Positions 12,731 to 21,322 of a stretch of DNA of 64,000 bases are shown here, piece by piece; position 1 is the first letter of the stretch; each line of letters begins with the position of its first letter. The DNA lies in assembly GCF_009827535.1 (NCBI RefSeq), contig NZ_WTYN01000001.1, positions 1,116,001 to 1,180,000 of the forward strand, in the 5' to 3' direction. Under the pieces are notes generated by a model. It saw only the letters and a list, made by a program, of their open reading frames with translations. It did no database searches and had not been told where the DNA came from. Origin of the DNA: Qipengyuania oceanensis (lineage in GTDB: Bacteria > Pseudomonadota > Alphaproteobacteria > Sphingomonadales > Sphingomonadaceae). The position numbers and the translations under genes are program-made.

Positions 12731-13330
12731 TTACTGGCCCGGTTGCGGCGGCATTTCGCCCGGAACGCCCGGGACCCGAGGAGGAGCGCCGGCGCCTTGC
12801 TGCTGCTGCTGTTGCATGGCCATCATCTGCTGCAACTGCTGCACCCGCCGTTCGAAATCCTCGCGGCTCATGAAATCGACGAGCTCGACTTCGAAGGTGA
12901 GGTCGGCGTTGGGCGGGATCGGGGCGCCTTCGGGCGGATTGGCGCCGTAGGCCTGGTCCGCCGGGATCACCATGCGGTACTTGCCGCCCTTGTTCATCTG
13001 CTGCGCACCCTGGCTGAAGCCGGGAAGCATCTGCTCGAGCGGCAGGGGGCTGCCCTTGGGGAAAATCCCCTCGACGGGCAGCGGCAGGTCCTGCGACTGG
13101 TCGAACACCGTCCCGTCGTCGAGCATGCCCTTGTAGCGCACGAAGACGACACTGTCGGCTGCCGGGCTCGGCCCGGTGCCTTCGCTCAGCGTCTCGACCT
13201 CCACCCCTTGCGGCATGGATGCCCAGGCAAGGCCGGCGGCGACAAGCACGGCAGCGGCGATCGCCAGCCAGAGCTTGGTCAGCGAGCCCTTGGCGATGGG
13301 CTGGAGGGGAACGCGGGTGACTTCGGCCAT
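12731..13330 (-). CDS. Membrane-anchored FKBP-type peptidyl-prolyl isomerase
   Basis: A 199-residue protein with one N-terminal membrane helix (about 20-38), so the isomerase domain is likely periplasmic. The FKBP domain spans about 60-160: VRYKGMLDDGTVFDQS, then KGGKYRMVIPADQAYG and the closing LTFEVELVDF. The C-terminus is a Gln-rich coiled segment with a run of six Gln, encoded by imperfect CAG/CAA repeats, ending in a Pro-rich tail. The ATG at 13330 is preferred to the longer reading because it opens a normal anchor. Confidence 0.9.
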   Translation of the reverse strand: MAEVTRVPLQPIAKGSLTKLWLAIAAAVLVAAGLAWASMPQGVEVETLSEGTGPSPAADSVVFVRYKGMLDDGTVFDQSQDLPLPVEGIFPKGSPLPLEQMLPGFSQGAQQMNKGGKYRMVIPADQAYGANPPEGAPIPPNADLTFEVELVDFMSREDFERRVQQLQQMMAMQQQQQQGAGAPPRVPGVPGEMPPQPGQ

Positions 13331-13355
13331 GTGCGGCAATCCTGACTGAAATAGC

Positions 13356-13388
13356 AAAAGGGCGCGGAATTCGCTTCCACGCCCCTTT
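13356..13388 (-). terminator. Intrinsic terminator after rpsU
   Basis: Inverted repeat 13356-13369 with 13375-13388: a 14-bp stem with two G-T pairs and a 5-base loop. Read on the minus strand it starts AAAGGGGCG and ends GCGCCCTTTT, placed about 50 bases after the rpsU stop. It would isolate rpsU from the FKBP-gatCAB genes. Confidence 0.7.
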
Positions 13389-13440
13389 GGCTTAACGCTG
13401 CTGCGGGTTCAAGCGGGAAGCCCCGCCTGGAAAGTACGGC

Positions 13441-13647
13441 TTACTTGACGCCGTCGCGTTCCATCCGCTTGCGCTCGAGCTTGCGGGCGCGACGAACGGC
13501 CGCAGCCTTTTCACGGGCGCGCTTCTCGCTCGGCTTTTCGTAGTGACGACGCAGCTTCATCTCGCGATACACGCCTTCGCGCTGCAGCTTCTTCTTGAGC
13601 GCGCGCAGGGCCTGGTCGACATTGTTATCGCGAACGATGATCTGCAT
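13441..13647 (-). CDS. rpsU: 30S ribosomal protein S21
   Basis: Basic 68-residue protein of the small subunit platform, near the 3' end of 16S r[23 protein letters not shown] and the terminal Lys/Arg-rich helix are typical of alphaproteobacterial S21. I place the start at the ATG 13647, with GAGGTG upstream; the extra 14 residues possible upstream do not fit the family. Confidence 0.96.
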   Translation of the reverse strand: MQIIVRDNNVDQALRALKKKLQREGVYREMKLRRHYEKPSEKRAREKAAAVRRARKLERKRMERDGVK

Positions 13648-13838
13648 AAATTCAAACACCTCACAGCAATCGGCAAGAGCCCGCGACACGCGCGGGATAT
13701 ACCGCTATAAATCAACGAAACGTGGGCCGAATCCACACGGGTTCAGCCAAAGCTGAGGCGCACATAACCTCCGATTCGGCAATTTGCAAGGCTCGCGGCG
13801 GGTTTCCACGAGCCAGTCGAGCGCCTAAGAGCGGCCCC

Positions 13839-14246
13839 ATGGCAACACTCTCACCCTTTTTCGCGAGCATGCACGTCGCGCTCGGCGGCGCGATCGGCGC
13901 GCTGCTGCGCTACCAGCTCGGCCGCGGGCTGACGCACTGGCTCGGGCCGCAGGCGGTCAGCAGCTTTCCCTATGCGACGCTCGCCGTAAACGTGATCGGA
14001 AGCCTTGCGATGGGCCTGCTGTTCGGCTGGCTGGCGAAGCACGACGTCGGCCAGGGAGAGCAGTTCCGCTTGTTCGTGGGTGTCGGCCTGCTGGGCGGCT
14101 TCACGACTTTCAGCGCCTTCAGCCTCGAGATGATGCTGCTGGTGGAGCGCGGCCAGCCGACAACGGCGATCACCTATGCCGCCGTCTCGATACTCGCCGG
14201 CCTGACCGCGCTTTACGTCGGTCTCATCGCCATGAGGCTCGCGTGA
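13839..14246 (+). CDS. crcB: Fluoride ion channel CrcB/Fluc
   Basis: A 135-residue inner-membrane protein with four hydrophobic helices that exports fluoride as a dual-topology dimer. Diagnostic segments are GGAIGALLRYQLGR, the Asn-containing TLAVNVIGSLAMG and GLLGGFTTFSAFSLE, which holds the polar track and central Na+ site. The start is uncertain (ATG 13839, or a later ATG at the Met of MHVALGG). I see no fluoride riboswitch consensus upstream. It is the first of six genes joined by overlapping codons. Confidence 0.93.
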   Translation: MATLSPFFASMHVALGGAIGALLRYQLGRGLTHWLGPQAVSSFPYATLAVNVIGSLAMGLLFGWLAKHDVGQGEQFRLFVGVGLLGGFTTFSAFSLEMMLLVERGQPTTAITYAAVSILAGLTALYVGLIAMRLA

Positions 14247-15427
14247 TGGAGGCCAAGGCAGCAACTCAGGTCCGCCAGTTCACCGTGGCGGAGGATGACG
14301 ACGGCATCCGGCTCGATCGCTGGTTCAAGCGCCATCTGCCCGAAGTGCCGTTCGGCACCGTGTCCAAATGGGCGCGCACCGGCCAGGTCCGCGTGGATGG
14401 CGCGCGCGCGAAGCCGGAAGACCGGCTGGCTAAAGGACAGGTGCTGCGGGTACCGCCCGGCGGCGATGCGCCTCACAGGAAGACAAAGCCGAAGCGCGAG
14501 CTGAGCGAGGAGGAAATCTCCGAAGCGCGCGACATGGTGATCCTCGAGAACAAGGCGGCGATCGTGCTCAACAAGCCGCCGGGCCTTGCCACTCAGGGTG
14601 GAACCAAGACGACCCGCCACGTCGACGGGCTGCTCGATGCGTTCGTCGAAGGGGAGGACGACCCGCGCCCGCGTCTCGTTCACCGCCTCGACAAGGATAC
14701 CAGTGGCGTGCTGTTGGTGGCGAAAACCGCGGGCAGCGCGGCGTTCTTCTCGAAGCGTTTCGCCGGGCGCAGTGCCCGCAAGGTCTACTGGGCGCTGGTC
14801 GTCGGGGTGCCGGACGTCAAGGAGGGCACGATCGATGCCCCACTCGCCAAGCAGCCGGGGACCGGCGGCGAGAAGATGCATGTCGACATGGAGAACGGCC
14901 AGCGCGCCGTGACCCGCTACCGCGTGGTCGACAAGGCGGGGCAGAAGACCGCGTGGCTCGAGCTCGAGCCGCTGACCGGACGCACGCACCAGCTGCGCGT
15001 CCACTGCGAGGCGATCGGCCACCCGATCGTCGGCGATGGGAAGTATGGCGGCCAGGATGCCTTCCTCACCGGAAGCATCAGCCGCAAGATGCACCTCCAC
15101 GCGCGCCGGCTCATCATCGACGCGCCGGCAGGTTCTGGAATCGACGGCAAGATCGACGCGACTGCCGAACTGCCCGAGCATTTCGCGGGCAGCATGGAGC
15201 AACTCGGATTCGACCTGGCGTTGAGCGATGCCGAGCCGCTGAAGGGCGACGGTCCGCCCGAAAAGACCAAGGCGGAAAAGAAGCAGGCCGCGCGCCAGCA
15301 CGCCAAGCAGGCGCGCAAGGCAAAGCCTTCGCGGCGCGGACGCGGCGAGGCGAAGAAGGCCGCGCCGAAGAAGCCCATGGCCGGGAAGACGGGACCGACC
15401 AGGAAACCGGGCGGGAAGAAGCGCTGA
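14246..15427 (+). CDS. RluC/RluD-family pseudouridine synthase with basic C-terminal tail
   Basis: A 393-residue enzyme converting uridine to pseudouridine, probably in 23S rRNA. It has an N-terminal S4 RNA-binding domain (about 15-75) and a catalytic domain with RLVHRLDKDTSGVLLV, which contains the catalytic Asp, plus LTGRTHQLRVH. The last 55-60 residues form a Lys/Arg/Ala-rich tail (from KTKAEKKQAARQ) absent from E. coli RluC, probably unstructured and RNA-binding. The ATG overlaps the crcB stop as TGATG. RluC is the closer match, since a second enzyme at 49937-50881 resembles RluD. Confidence 0.88.
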   Translation: MEAKAATQVRQFTVAEDDDGIRLDRWFKRHLPEVPFGTVSKWARTGQVRVDGARAKPEDRLAKGQVLRVPPGGDAPHRKTKPKRELSEEEISEARDMVILENKAAIVLNKPPGLATQGGTKTTRHVDGLLDAFVEGEDDPRPRLVHRLDKDTSGVLLVAKTAGSAAFFSKRFAGRSARKVYWALVVGVPDVKEGTIDAPLAKQPGTGGEKMHVDMENGQRAVTRYRVVDKAGQKTAWLELEPLTGRTHQLRVHCEAIGHPIVGDGKYGGQDAFLTGSISRKMHLHARRLIIDAPAGSGIDGKIDATAELPEHFAGSMEQLGFDLALSDAEPLKGDGPPEKTKAEKKQAARQHAKQARKAKPSRRGRGEAKKAAPKKPMAGKTGPTRKPGGKKR

Positions 15428-16026
15428 TGCATCCCAATCCGGTGTTCCGCATCGATGATCGCGCGAAGCTGCGCAAATTCGTCGAGAGGATCGGCTTCGG
15501 AAAGATTTTTGCGATGACGCCGGACGGGCCGCGCGTGGCGCACACTCCGCTGGTCTGGGCGGGCGAGGAGCGACTGCAGTTCCATCTCTCCGACCGCAAC
15601 GCCCTGTGCAACCAGATAGCCGGAACTGCCGCGCTGGCCGTTGTCGACGGGCCGCACGGCTACGTGAGTCCGCGCTGGTACGCGGTGCGGGACACCGTTC
15701 CGACATGGGACTACGCTACGCTGGAACTGGAAGGCGAGGTCCGGACACTAGCCGATGACGAGCTCGAAGCGTTCCTGCACCGGCTGATCGAACGCGAGGA
15801 AACGCGCCTCGGCGACGACCGGTGGCATGCCGCGGAAGCGAGCGAGAAACTCTGGGAGAGCCAGTTCCGGGCGATCACCGGCTTCGAACTGGCGATTACC
15901 GACTGGCGAGAGACCTTCAAGCTGTCGCAGAAGAAATCCGCCGAGGAACGCGGCGTCATCGCACGGGGCCACGAAGGGGCGGGCAACACGGCGCTTGCCG
16001 CAGCCATGCGGGACGGCCCGGCATGA
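15427..16026 (+). CDS. PaiB-like FMN-binding split-barrel protein
   Basis: A 199-residue cytoplasmic protein of the PaiB family (flavin-reductase-like split barrel). The segments HTPLVWAG, GPHGYVSPRWYA, VPTWDYATLELEGEV and FRAITGFELAI match in order. PaiB was named as a repressor of degradative enzymes in Bacillus, but the fold binds flavin and most relatives have no proven role. Its ATG overlaps the previous stop (TGATG), and its stop overlaps the HAD gene as ATGA. Function here is unknown. Confidence 0.85.
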   Translation: MHPNPVFRIDDRAKLRKFVERIGFGKIFAMTPDGPRVAHTPLVWAGEERLQFHLSDRNALCNQIAGTAALAVVDGPHGYVSPRWYAVRDTVPTWDYATLELEGEVRTLADDELEAFLHRLIEREETRLGDDRWHAAEASEKLWESQFRAITGFELAITDWRETFKLSQKKSAEERGVIARGHEGAGNTALAAAMRDGPA

Positions 16027-16673
16027 CCCGGCTCGCAGTATTTGATTGCGACGGCACGCTGGTCGACGGGCAGGCCGAGGTCTGCGACGCGATGGATCGC
16101 GCTTTCGCCGCCGCCGCGCTGGCCCCGCCCGATCGCAACGCCACGCGCCGCATGGTCGGGCTGAGCCTGCCGGTCGCCGTCCGCAAGCTCGCGCCCGATA
16201 TTTCCGACAGGCAGGCCGGCGATGTGGTCGATGCCTACAAGTCGGCATTCCGTTCACGCCGGCTGGACGGCGACTTGCGCGAGCCGCTCTACGAAGGGAT
16301 CGAGAGCCTGCTGCGCGCGCTGCGTGCCGACGGCTGGCAGCTCGCCGTGGCAACCGGCAAGTCCGATCGCGGCCTGATCTCCTGCCTCGAAACCCACGGC
16401 ATCCGCGATCTCTTCGTCTCGCTCCAGACAGCGGACCGCCACCCGTCGAAGCCGCATCCAGCCATGCTCGAGGCGGCCCTGTTCGAAGCAGGCGCGAGCG
16501 CGCAGGACAGCGTGATGATCGGAGACACCAGTTTCGACATGGCCATGGCCGTCAATGCGGGCGTGCGCGCCCTGGGCGTCGCCTGGGGCTACCACGAGCA
16601 CGGAGAATTGATCGAGGCAGGCGCCGACCGCGTGTGTGCGACACCGGCCGATCTCGGGGAAGCACTGCGATGA
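16023..16673 (+). CDS. HAD-family phosphatase (phosphoglycolate phosphatase-like)
   Basis: A 216-residue HAD hydrolase. Motif I is FDCDGTLVDG (Asp nucleophile and acid/base Asp), motif II is the Thr of LAVATGKSDRG, motif III a Lys near HPSKPHP, and motif IV is MIGDTSFDMAMA. A helical cap of class C1 sits between motifs I and II. This is typical of Gph-like enzymes acting on small phosphates; the substrate is unknown. It is translationally coupled on both sides by 4-base overlaps. Confidence 0.9.
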   Translation: MTRLAVFDCDGTLVDGQAEVCDAMDRAFAAAALAPPDRNATRRMVGLSLPVAVRKLAPDISDRQAGDVVDAYKSAFRSRRLDGDLREPLYEGIESLLRALRADGWQLAVATGKSDRGLISCLETHGIRDLFVSLQTADRHPSKPHPAMLEAALFEAGASAQDSVMIGDTSFDMAMAVNAGVRALGVAWGYHEHGELIEAGADRVCATPADLGEALR

Positions 16674-16888
16674 GCGGGCCAGAGAAAGACCCGGCAGCCA
16701 GTCGCTTTGCGATCATCACCCTGGCAAGGCTGGCGGGCGCCCTGTGTGTCGTGTTCGGAATGCCGATGGTGTCGGGCAGGATCGGCGATTCACCGGCGCT
16801 CGGCATCGCGCTGATCCTCGTCGGTCTTGCCGGGTTCTTCTTCCTGCCAAAATATCTCGCGAGGCGCTGGCGGAGCCCCAAGGCATGA
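16670..16888 (+). CDS. Small two-helix membrane protein
   Basis: A 72-residue protein with two hydrophobic helices (about 16-36 and 43-60) joined by a short Gly/Asp loop and ending in a basic tail (KYLARRWRSPKA), which suggests a cytoplasmic C-terminus. Its start and stop both overlap the neighbouring genes as ATGA, so it is read only within this operon. I know no function. Being sandwiched before the F1 assembly factor gene is the only clue. Confidence 0.75.
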   Translation: MSGPEKDPAASRFAIITLARLAGALCVVFGMPMVSGRIGDSPALGIALILVGLAGFFFLPKYLARRWRSPKA

Positions 16889-17589
16889 AGCGGTTCTACA
16901 AGGACGTCGCGGTCGAAAAGGTCGCGGATGGATGGCACATAACGCTCGATGGCAGACCGATCCGGACGCAGATGGGCAACCCGCAGGTCGTGCCCACGTC
17001 CATCCTCGCGGGCGTGATGCAGCAGGAATGGGCAGACCAGGGCGACAGAATCGATCCGAAGGCGTTCCTGTTCCGCGACCATGCCGATTTCGCGATCGAC
17101 GTTGTGAGGCCGGATCGCGAAGCAGCGATCGCGAAGCTGCTCTCCTTCGCGCAGACCGACACGCTATGTTATCGGGCGGACCCCGAGGATGCCCTCTACC
17201 GCGAGCAGCTCGACCGGTGGGAACCCCTGCTCGAACATCTCGAAGCCAAACACGCGATCCGGTACCAGCGGATCAGCGGCGTGATGCATCGTCCCCAGCC
17301 TGACGATACGATCGCGACCCTGCAATCGCACCTGGCAACGCTCGACGATTTCCACCTTGCCGGGCTGAGTGCGATGGCTTCTCTCTCCGCCTCGCTGGCG
17401 ATCGCGCTGCTCGCCAACGACGAGGCGATCAACGATCCGATGCTGCTTTGGCGCGACGCCAATCTGGAAGAAGACTGGCAAGCCGAGCACTGGGGCAACG
17501 ATCCCGAAGCGCAGGCCGTTCGCGACAAGCGGGCCGAGGATTTCAGCGCCGCGCAGGTCTTCACGATGCTGGCACTGACGCGCGACTAA
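16885..17589 (+). CDS. ATP12-family F1-ATPase assembly chaperone
   Basis: A 234-residue homologue of mitochondrial Atp12, the chaperone that holds the F1 alpha subunit before hexamer assembly. The start MKRFYKDV, the internal ITLDGRPIRTQMGNP and the DTLCYRADPEDALYREQ region are characteristic, as is the long C-terminal helical part. Such proteins occur in alphaproteobacteria and mitochondria. It closes the six-gene block and faces the lipoprotein gene at 17596 with a gap of only six bases. Confidence 0.93.
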   Translation: MKRFYKDVAVEKVADGWHITLDGRPIRTQMGNPQVVPTSILAGVMQQEWADQGDRIDPKAFLFRDHADFAIDVVRPDREAAIAKLLSFAQTDTLCYRADPEDALYREQLDRWEPLLEHLEAKHAIRYQRISGVMHRPQPDDTIATLQSHLATLDDFHLAGLSAMASLSASLAIALLANDEAINDPMLLWRDANLEEDWQAEHWGNDPEAQAVRDKRAEDFSAAQVFTMLALTRD

Positions 17590-17595
17590 GCGCGA

Positions 17596-18192
17596 TCAGC
17601 CGACCCAGTCGGCGACTTCCGAAGCGACCTGGTTGGCCGCCTGGTTGAGAGCCGGACCAACCGAAGCGGTGTCGGCGGCGATGCCCGGAACACGGGCTTC
17701 GAAGCGGCGCGTCTGCACCGCGCTGCCTTCCAGGCTGCGCACGGCGTCGAACACCACCACCACCGACGAGGTGGGCACGTCATAGCCGAACTGTCGAACG
17801 GTGCCGGTCAGCCGGTTGGTCGCCAGCACGCCCGGATCGTCGCCATCGATCACAACCCTGCCCGACTTCGCTCGCACGGTCTCTGCGATCAGGCGGCGGA
17901 ACAGGCGGGCGGGCTTCTCGACCCAGACCGCATCCTTGAGATAGGCGAGTTCGGTGTCGGAGACCTGCACCGGCACTCGCGTGACGTCGATCGCCGAGGA
18001 GGCTTCGAACTCGGTCAGCGAAAGCGCCGTAGCCTGAGACCCGGATGCGCTGGTCCCTGCAGGGGCCACGGCGGTCGGGGTCAGGGTAAGCAGGCTTTCG
18101 GGCGGTTCGCCGCCGAAGCTCACGCAGGCGCCGAGCAGCAGGGCCGGAGCGAGAATCGCGGCTGTACGGGGAATGTGCCGGTTGCGGTTCAT
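17596..18192 (-). CDS. ABC-type transport auxiliary lipoprotein (Mla-associated)
   Basis: A 198-residue lipoprotein (lipobox LLGAC, Cys about residue 22) of the ABC transport auxiliary family, related to PqiC. The domain binds between membranes or to the inner leaflet of the outer membrane and helps MCE complexes move lipids. Conserved parts include RVPVQVSDTELAYL and the C-terminal ALNQAANQVASEVADWV. It is the last gene of the operon after mlaE, mlaF and mlaD, 19 bases behind mlaD. Confidence 0.9.
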   Translation of the reverse strand: MNRNRHIPRTAAILAPALLLGACVSFGGEPPESLLTLTPTAVAPAGTSASGSQATALSLTEFEASSAIDVTRVPVQVSDTELAYLKDAVWVEKPARLFRRLIAETVRAKSGRVVIDGDDPGVLATNRLTGTVRQFGYDVPTSSVVVVFDAVRSLEGSAVQTRRFEARVPGIAADTASVGPALNQAANQVASEVADWVG

Positions 18193-18211
18193 GGCCAAGC
18201 TATCCTCTGCC

Positions 18212-19159
18212 CTATGGCTCGTAATCGGGCAGCGGCTGCTTGGAAAGCAGCGCTCCTGCACCCTTATCGTCGACCTTTTCGGTCACGTCGCGCAGCGCCT
18301 TGCTGGTCGCCCTGAGGTCGCGCATCGTCGCTTCGACCGCAGGCAGCGTGCTCTCGGTCAGCTGCTTGGTGGCCGGCCGTGCCTCGGCGAGCGTCTGCTC
18401 GAGCTGCTGGGCCGCGCCGCCTGCCTGCTTGAGCGTGACGCGCAGCTGGTCGGCCAGCGCCTCGCCCTCCTTGTTGAGGATGCGATCGGTGGAAGCGGTC
18501 ACCTTCTCGAACTGGTCGAGCGCCTCGGATGCCTCGCGCAGGGTCACCTGCAGCTCGCTCATCGTGCGCTCGATCTGCGGCGCGGCATCAGCCAGCGACG
18601 CGGTCATCTGGTTGGTATTTGCAAGGATGCCGGCGATCTCGCCCTGGTTGCGATCGGACAGCATCTCCGTCAGCCGCTCGGTCAAGGTCGCGAGGCGTTC
18701 GAGGAGCAGCGGAGCATTGGCCAGCAGTGCGCCAAGGCCACCCGGCTTCGGCGGAATGACCGGCACGCCTTCGGGGCACGCGGTCGAATCGCAGGTAATC
18801 GGTTCGGCGCCGTTGCGTGCGCCGTCGAGCAGGATCGTCGAGACTCCCGTAAAGCTGCCTTGGATGGTCGCGGTCGTGCCCACGAGGATCGGCACCTCGT
18901 CGTCGATCTTCATGCGCACACGGACGAACTCGGGGTCCTTGTCCCACAGGCGGATTTCGCTGACCTGCCCTACCGGGACGCCTGCGAAAGAGACCTGCGA
19001 GCCCTTGGCCAGCCCCTCGACCGACTGCTTGAAGAACACGTCGTATTCGTTCTGCGCGCCCTTCCCCCAGCCCGCAATCCATACGATCGCGAGGGCCAAC
19101 GCGGCCAGCAAGCCCAGCGTGACGGCCCCGACCCAGACATGATTGGCGCGTGTTTCCAT
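18212..19159 (-). CDS. mlaD: MlaD-type MCE lipid transport protein
   Basis: A 315-residue inner-membrane-anchored protein: one N-terminal helix (about 10-30), then the MCE domain (about 36-115; YDVFFKQSVEGLAKGSQVSF, GVPVGQVSEIRL), then a long helical region that forms the hydrophobic channel in hexamers. It carries lipids across the periplasm for the MlaEF ATPase. The C-terminal helical extension is longer than in E. coli MlaD (183 residues), closer to PqiB or plant TGD2-like forms. Confidence 0.92.
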   Translation of the reverse strand: METRANHVWVGAVTLGLLAALALAIVWIAGWGKGAQNEYDVFFKQSVEGLAKGSQVSFAGVPVGQVSEIRLWDKDPEFVRVRMKIDDEVPILVGTTATIQGSFTGVSTILLDGARNGAEPITCDSTACPEGVPVIPPKPGGLGALLANAPLLLERLATLTERLTEMLSDRNQGEIAGILANTNQMTASLADAAPQIERTMSELQVTLREASEALDQFEKVTASTDRILNKEGEALADQLRVTLKQAGGAAQQLEQTLAEARPATKQLTESTLPAVEATMRDLRATSKALRDVTEKVDDKGAGALLSKQPLPDYEP

Positions 19160-19169
19160 GCGGTTGGTC

Positions 19170-20105
19170 CTATGAACTCTTCGGCGGCGTCTTGTCCAAC
19201 GCTTTGACCGTCTGCGCCGCGATCGGCATTTCCATGTGGCGGCGCAATTCGTCGAGCGCCTGGGCGGTCAGCGCGGCCCTTCCGCGCGGCCCGTTGAAGT
19301 ACTCCTGGATCCACGGATGGTCGAGTTCCATGAGCTTGGGCACGGTGTCGATTGCGATCACCTTCTTGTCGGCGATCACGGCCACCCGGTCGCAGATTTC
19401 ATGCAGCGTATCGAGGTCGTGGGTGATGAGAAACACCGTCAGGCCGAGCGTCCGCTTGAGCTCCAGCGTGAGCTTGTCGAACTTTGACGCGCCGATCGGG
19501 TCGAGCCCGGCGGTCGGTTCGTCGAGGAACAGCAGCTCGGGATCGAGCGACAGGGCGCGCGCCAGGCCGGCGCGCTTGCGCATCCCGCCCGACAGCTCGT
19601 TCGGATACTTGGCGACCGCTTCTTCCGGCAGCCCCGAGAGCATCACCTTGTAGCGCGCGATCTCTTCCAGCAACTGGCTGTCGAGATCGGGATAGAACTG
19701 CTTGAGCGGAACCTGCACGTTCTCGCCCACGGTCAGGGTCGAGAACAGCGCGCCGCCCTGGAAGAGCACGCCCCAGCGGTTGCGTACGCCCAGGTTCTCG
19801 TCCGGTTCGGCATCGGTGATCGAGCGCCCGAAGACCTCGATGCTGCCTTCCGCCGGCGTCTGCAGCCCGATGATGGAGCGCATCAGCACCGACTTCCCGG
19901 TCCCCGACCCGCCGACGACGCCGAGGATTTCCCCGCGGCGCACCTTCAGATCGAGCCCGTCGTGGATCGTCTGCTCGCCGAAGCTGTTGACCAGCCCTTC
20001 GACCACGATCGGATATTCGCCGCGGAAACGCTCGTGCTGGCCGGCAGCCCGGTCCCGGCTCCCGGTCTGTTCGCCGGCTGTGCTGTCCTGCTGTTCGTCG
20101 TTCAT
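19170..20105 (-). CDS. mlaF: ABC transporter ATPase of the Mla-type lipid system
   Basis: A 311-residue ATP-binding subunit driving lipid movement by the MlaE permease. Walker A is GGSGTGKS, the ABC signature LSGGMRKRAGLARAL, Walker B ELLFLDEPTAGLDP, and the H-loop Thr-His in FLITHDLD. The N-terminal 25 residues are polar and extra compared with E. coli MlaF. The ATG overlaps the mlaE stop (ATGA). Orientation and order mlaE-mlaF-mlaD-lipoprotein are conserved in sphingomonads. Confidence 0.94.
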   Translation of the reverse strand: MNDEQQDSTAGEQTGSRDRAAGQHERFRGEYPIVVEGLVNSFGEQTIHDGLDLKVRRGEILGVVGGSGTGKSVLMRSIIGLQTPAEGSIEVFGRSITDAEPDENLGVRNRWGVLFQGGALFSTLTVGENVQVPLKQFYPDLDSQLLEEIARYKVMLSGLPEEAVAKYPNELSGGMRKRAGLARALSLDPELLFLDEPTAGLDPIGASKFDKLTLELKRTLGLTVFLITHDLDTLHEICDRVAVIADKKVIAIDTVPKLMELDHPWIQEYFNGPRGRAALTAQALDELRRHMEMPIAAQTVKALDKTPPKSS

Positions 20106-21214
20106 CCCCAGCCGATCTCGGTGAAGAACACCGCAAAGAAGGCATCGAGCACGATGACCGCGAAGATGGCCTGGACCACGGCCTTGGTCGTCCTGAGGCC
20201 GACTTCTTCCGAATTCCCCTCGACCTGCATGCCCTGGTAACAGCCGGTCAAGCCGACGATCAGCCCGAATACCGGTGCCTTCACCAGCCCGACCCACACA
20301 TCGTAGACCGGCACCACGTCCTTGATCCGCTCGAGGAAGTTCCAGAACGGAATGCCGAGTGCGAAATTGGAGATGAAGGCCCCGCCCACGATCGCCATGA
20401 CCGAGGCATAGAAGCCCAGCAGGATCATCATCAGCGTGACCGCCAGGATGCGCGGGACGACCAGCGCCTCCATTGGCGAAATGCCGATCGTGCGCATCGC
20501 GTCGATTTCCTCGGTCAGCTTCATCGTGCCGAGCTGCGCGGCAAAGGCCGAGCCGGAACGGCCCGCGACCATGATCGCGGTCATCAGCACGCCCAGTTCG
20601 CGCAAGGTAATGCGGCCGACCAGATTGACCGTCAGCGTCTCCGCGCCGAACTGCTGCAGCTGGACCGCGCCCTGCTGCGCGATCACGATGCCGATGAGGA
20701 AGCTCATCAGACCGATGATCGGCAAGGCTGACACGCCGACCAGCTCCATCTGGTGAACGAGGGCCTTCACGCGGAACCGGCGAGGGTTTCGGATCAGGCT
20801 GCCAATCGCAAGTATGACTCCGCCGAGGAACCCGATGACGTGGCGAGAGCCTGCGTACCCGGCCATCACCATGTCGCCGACCTGTTCGGGTACGCGCTGG
20901 CGCAACGGCATCCTTGCAGGACGCATGTCGAGACTGCTCTCGCTGTCGGCCAGTGCGGTGATCAACCGCTGAGCGCGTTCGCTGGCGTTGACGATTTCGG
21001 CATCGTTGCGGCGCGCGATCCTGCCGGCGACCCATGCGCCCACGGTGTCGATCTCGGTGACATCGCCGAGGTCGATCGTCGCGAGCGGCGTGTCGAGCGC
21101 GCGCAGTTCTTCATCGACTTCGCCGATGGTCGAGACGAGATACGGCCCGAAAAGCTTCAGGCAGGCGCCCGAATCGCCGCCTTCCTCGACCTCATATCCT
21201 GCCCCGCTCTGCAT
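20102..21214 (-). CDS. mlaE: MlaE-type permease with N-terminal STAS-like domain
   Basis: A 370-residue protein with an N-terminal STAS-like domain (about 15-95, [17 protein letters not shown]) fused to an MlaE permease of five to six helices (about 115-370). The permease has the signature [20 protein letters not shown] and [21 protein letters not shown], which contacts the ATPase. In E. coli the STAS unit (MlaB) is a separate protein; here it is fused. It is the first gene of the operon, divergent from valS. Confidence 0.93.
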   Translation of the reverse strand: MQSGAGYEVEEGGDSGACLKLFGPYLVSTIGEVDEELRALDTPLATIDLGDVTEIDTVGAWVAGRIARRNDAEIVNASERAQRLITALADSESSLDMRPARMPLRQRVPEQVGDMVMAGYAGSRHVIGFLGGVILAIGSLIRNPRRFRVKALVHQMELVGVSALPIIGLMSFLIGIVIAQQGAVQLQQFGAETLTVNLVGRITLRELGVLMTAIMVAGRSGSAFAAQLGTMKLTEEIDAMRTIGISPMEALVVPRILAVTLMMILLGFYASVMAIVGGAFISNFALGIPFWNFLERIKDVVPVYDVWVGLVKAPVFGLIVGLTGCYQGMQVEGNSEEVGLRTTKAVVQAIFAVIVLDAFFAVFFTEIGWG

Positions 21215-21322
21215 ATCCGCTCGCGTATGGTGGCAAAAACGCGTCGCGACAAGGCGCTAGGCTTCCGGCCCGTGTTGCAATTGTTGCACTGCATCAAGGG
21301 CGCTGGCATGGGCCATCGTCTT

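Noticed and set aside
12790-12840. CAG/CAA-rich repeat
   Set aside because: It codes the Gln run of the FKBP protein and is too short and imperfect for a separate repeat element.
13690-13838. Possible fluoride riboswitch before crcB
   Set aside because: The consensus core of the fluoride riboswitch is not present in this interval.
21272-21290. GTGTTGC-type repeat before valS resembling the clpB dyad
   Set aside because: Only the outer bases and centre are symmetrical; it is not a real inverted copy.
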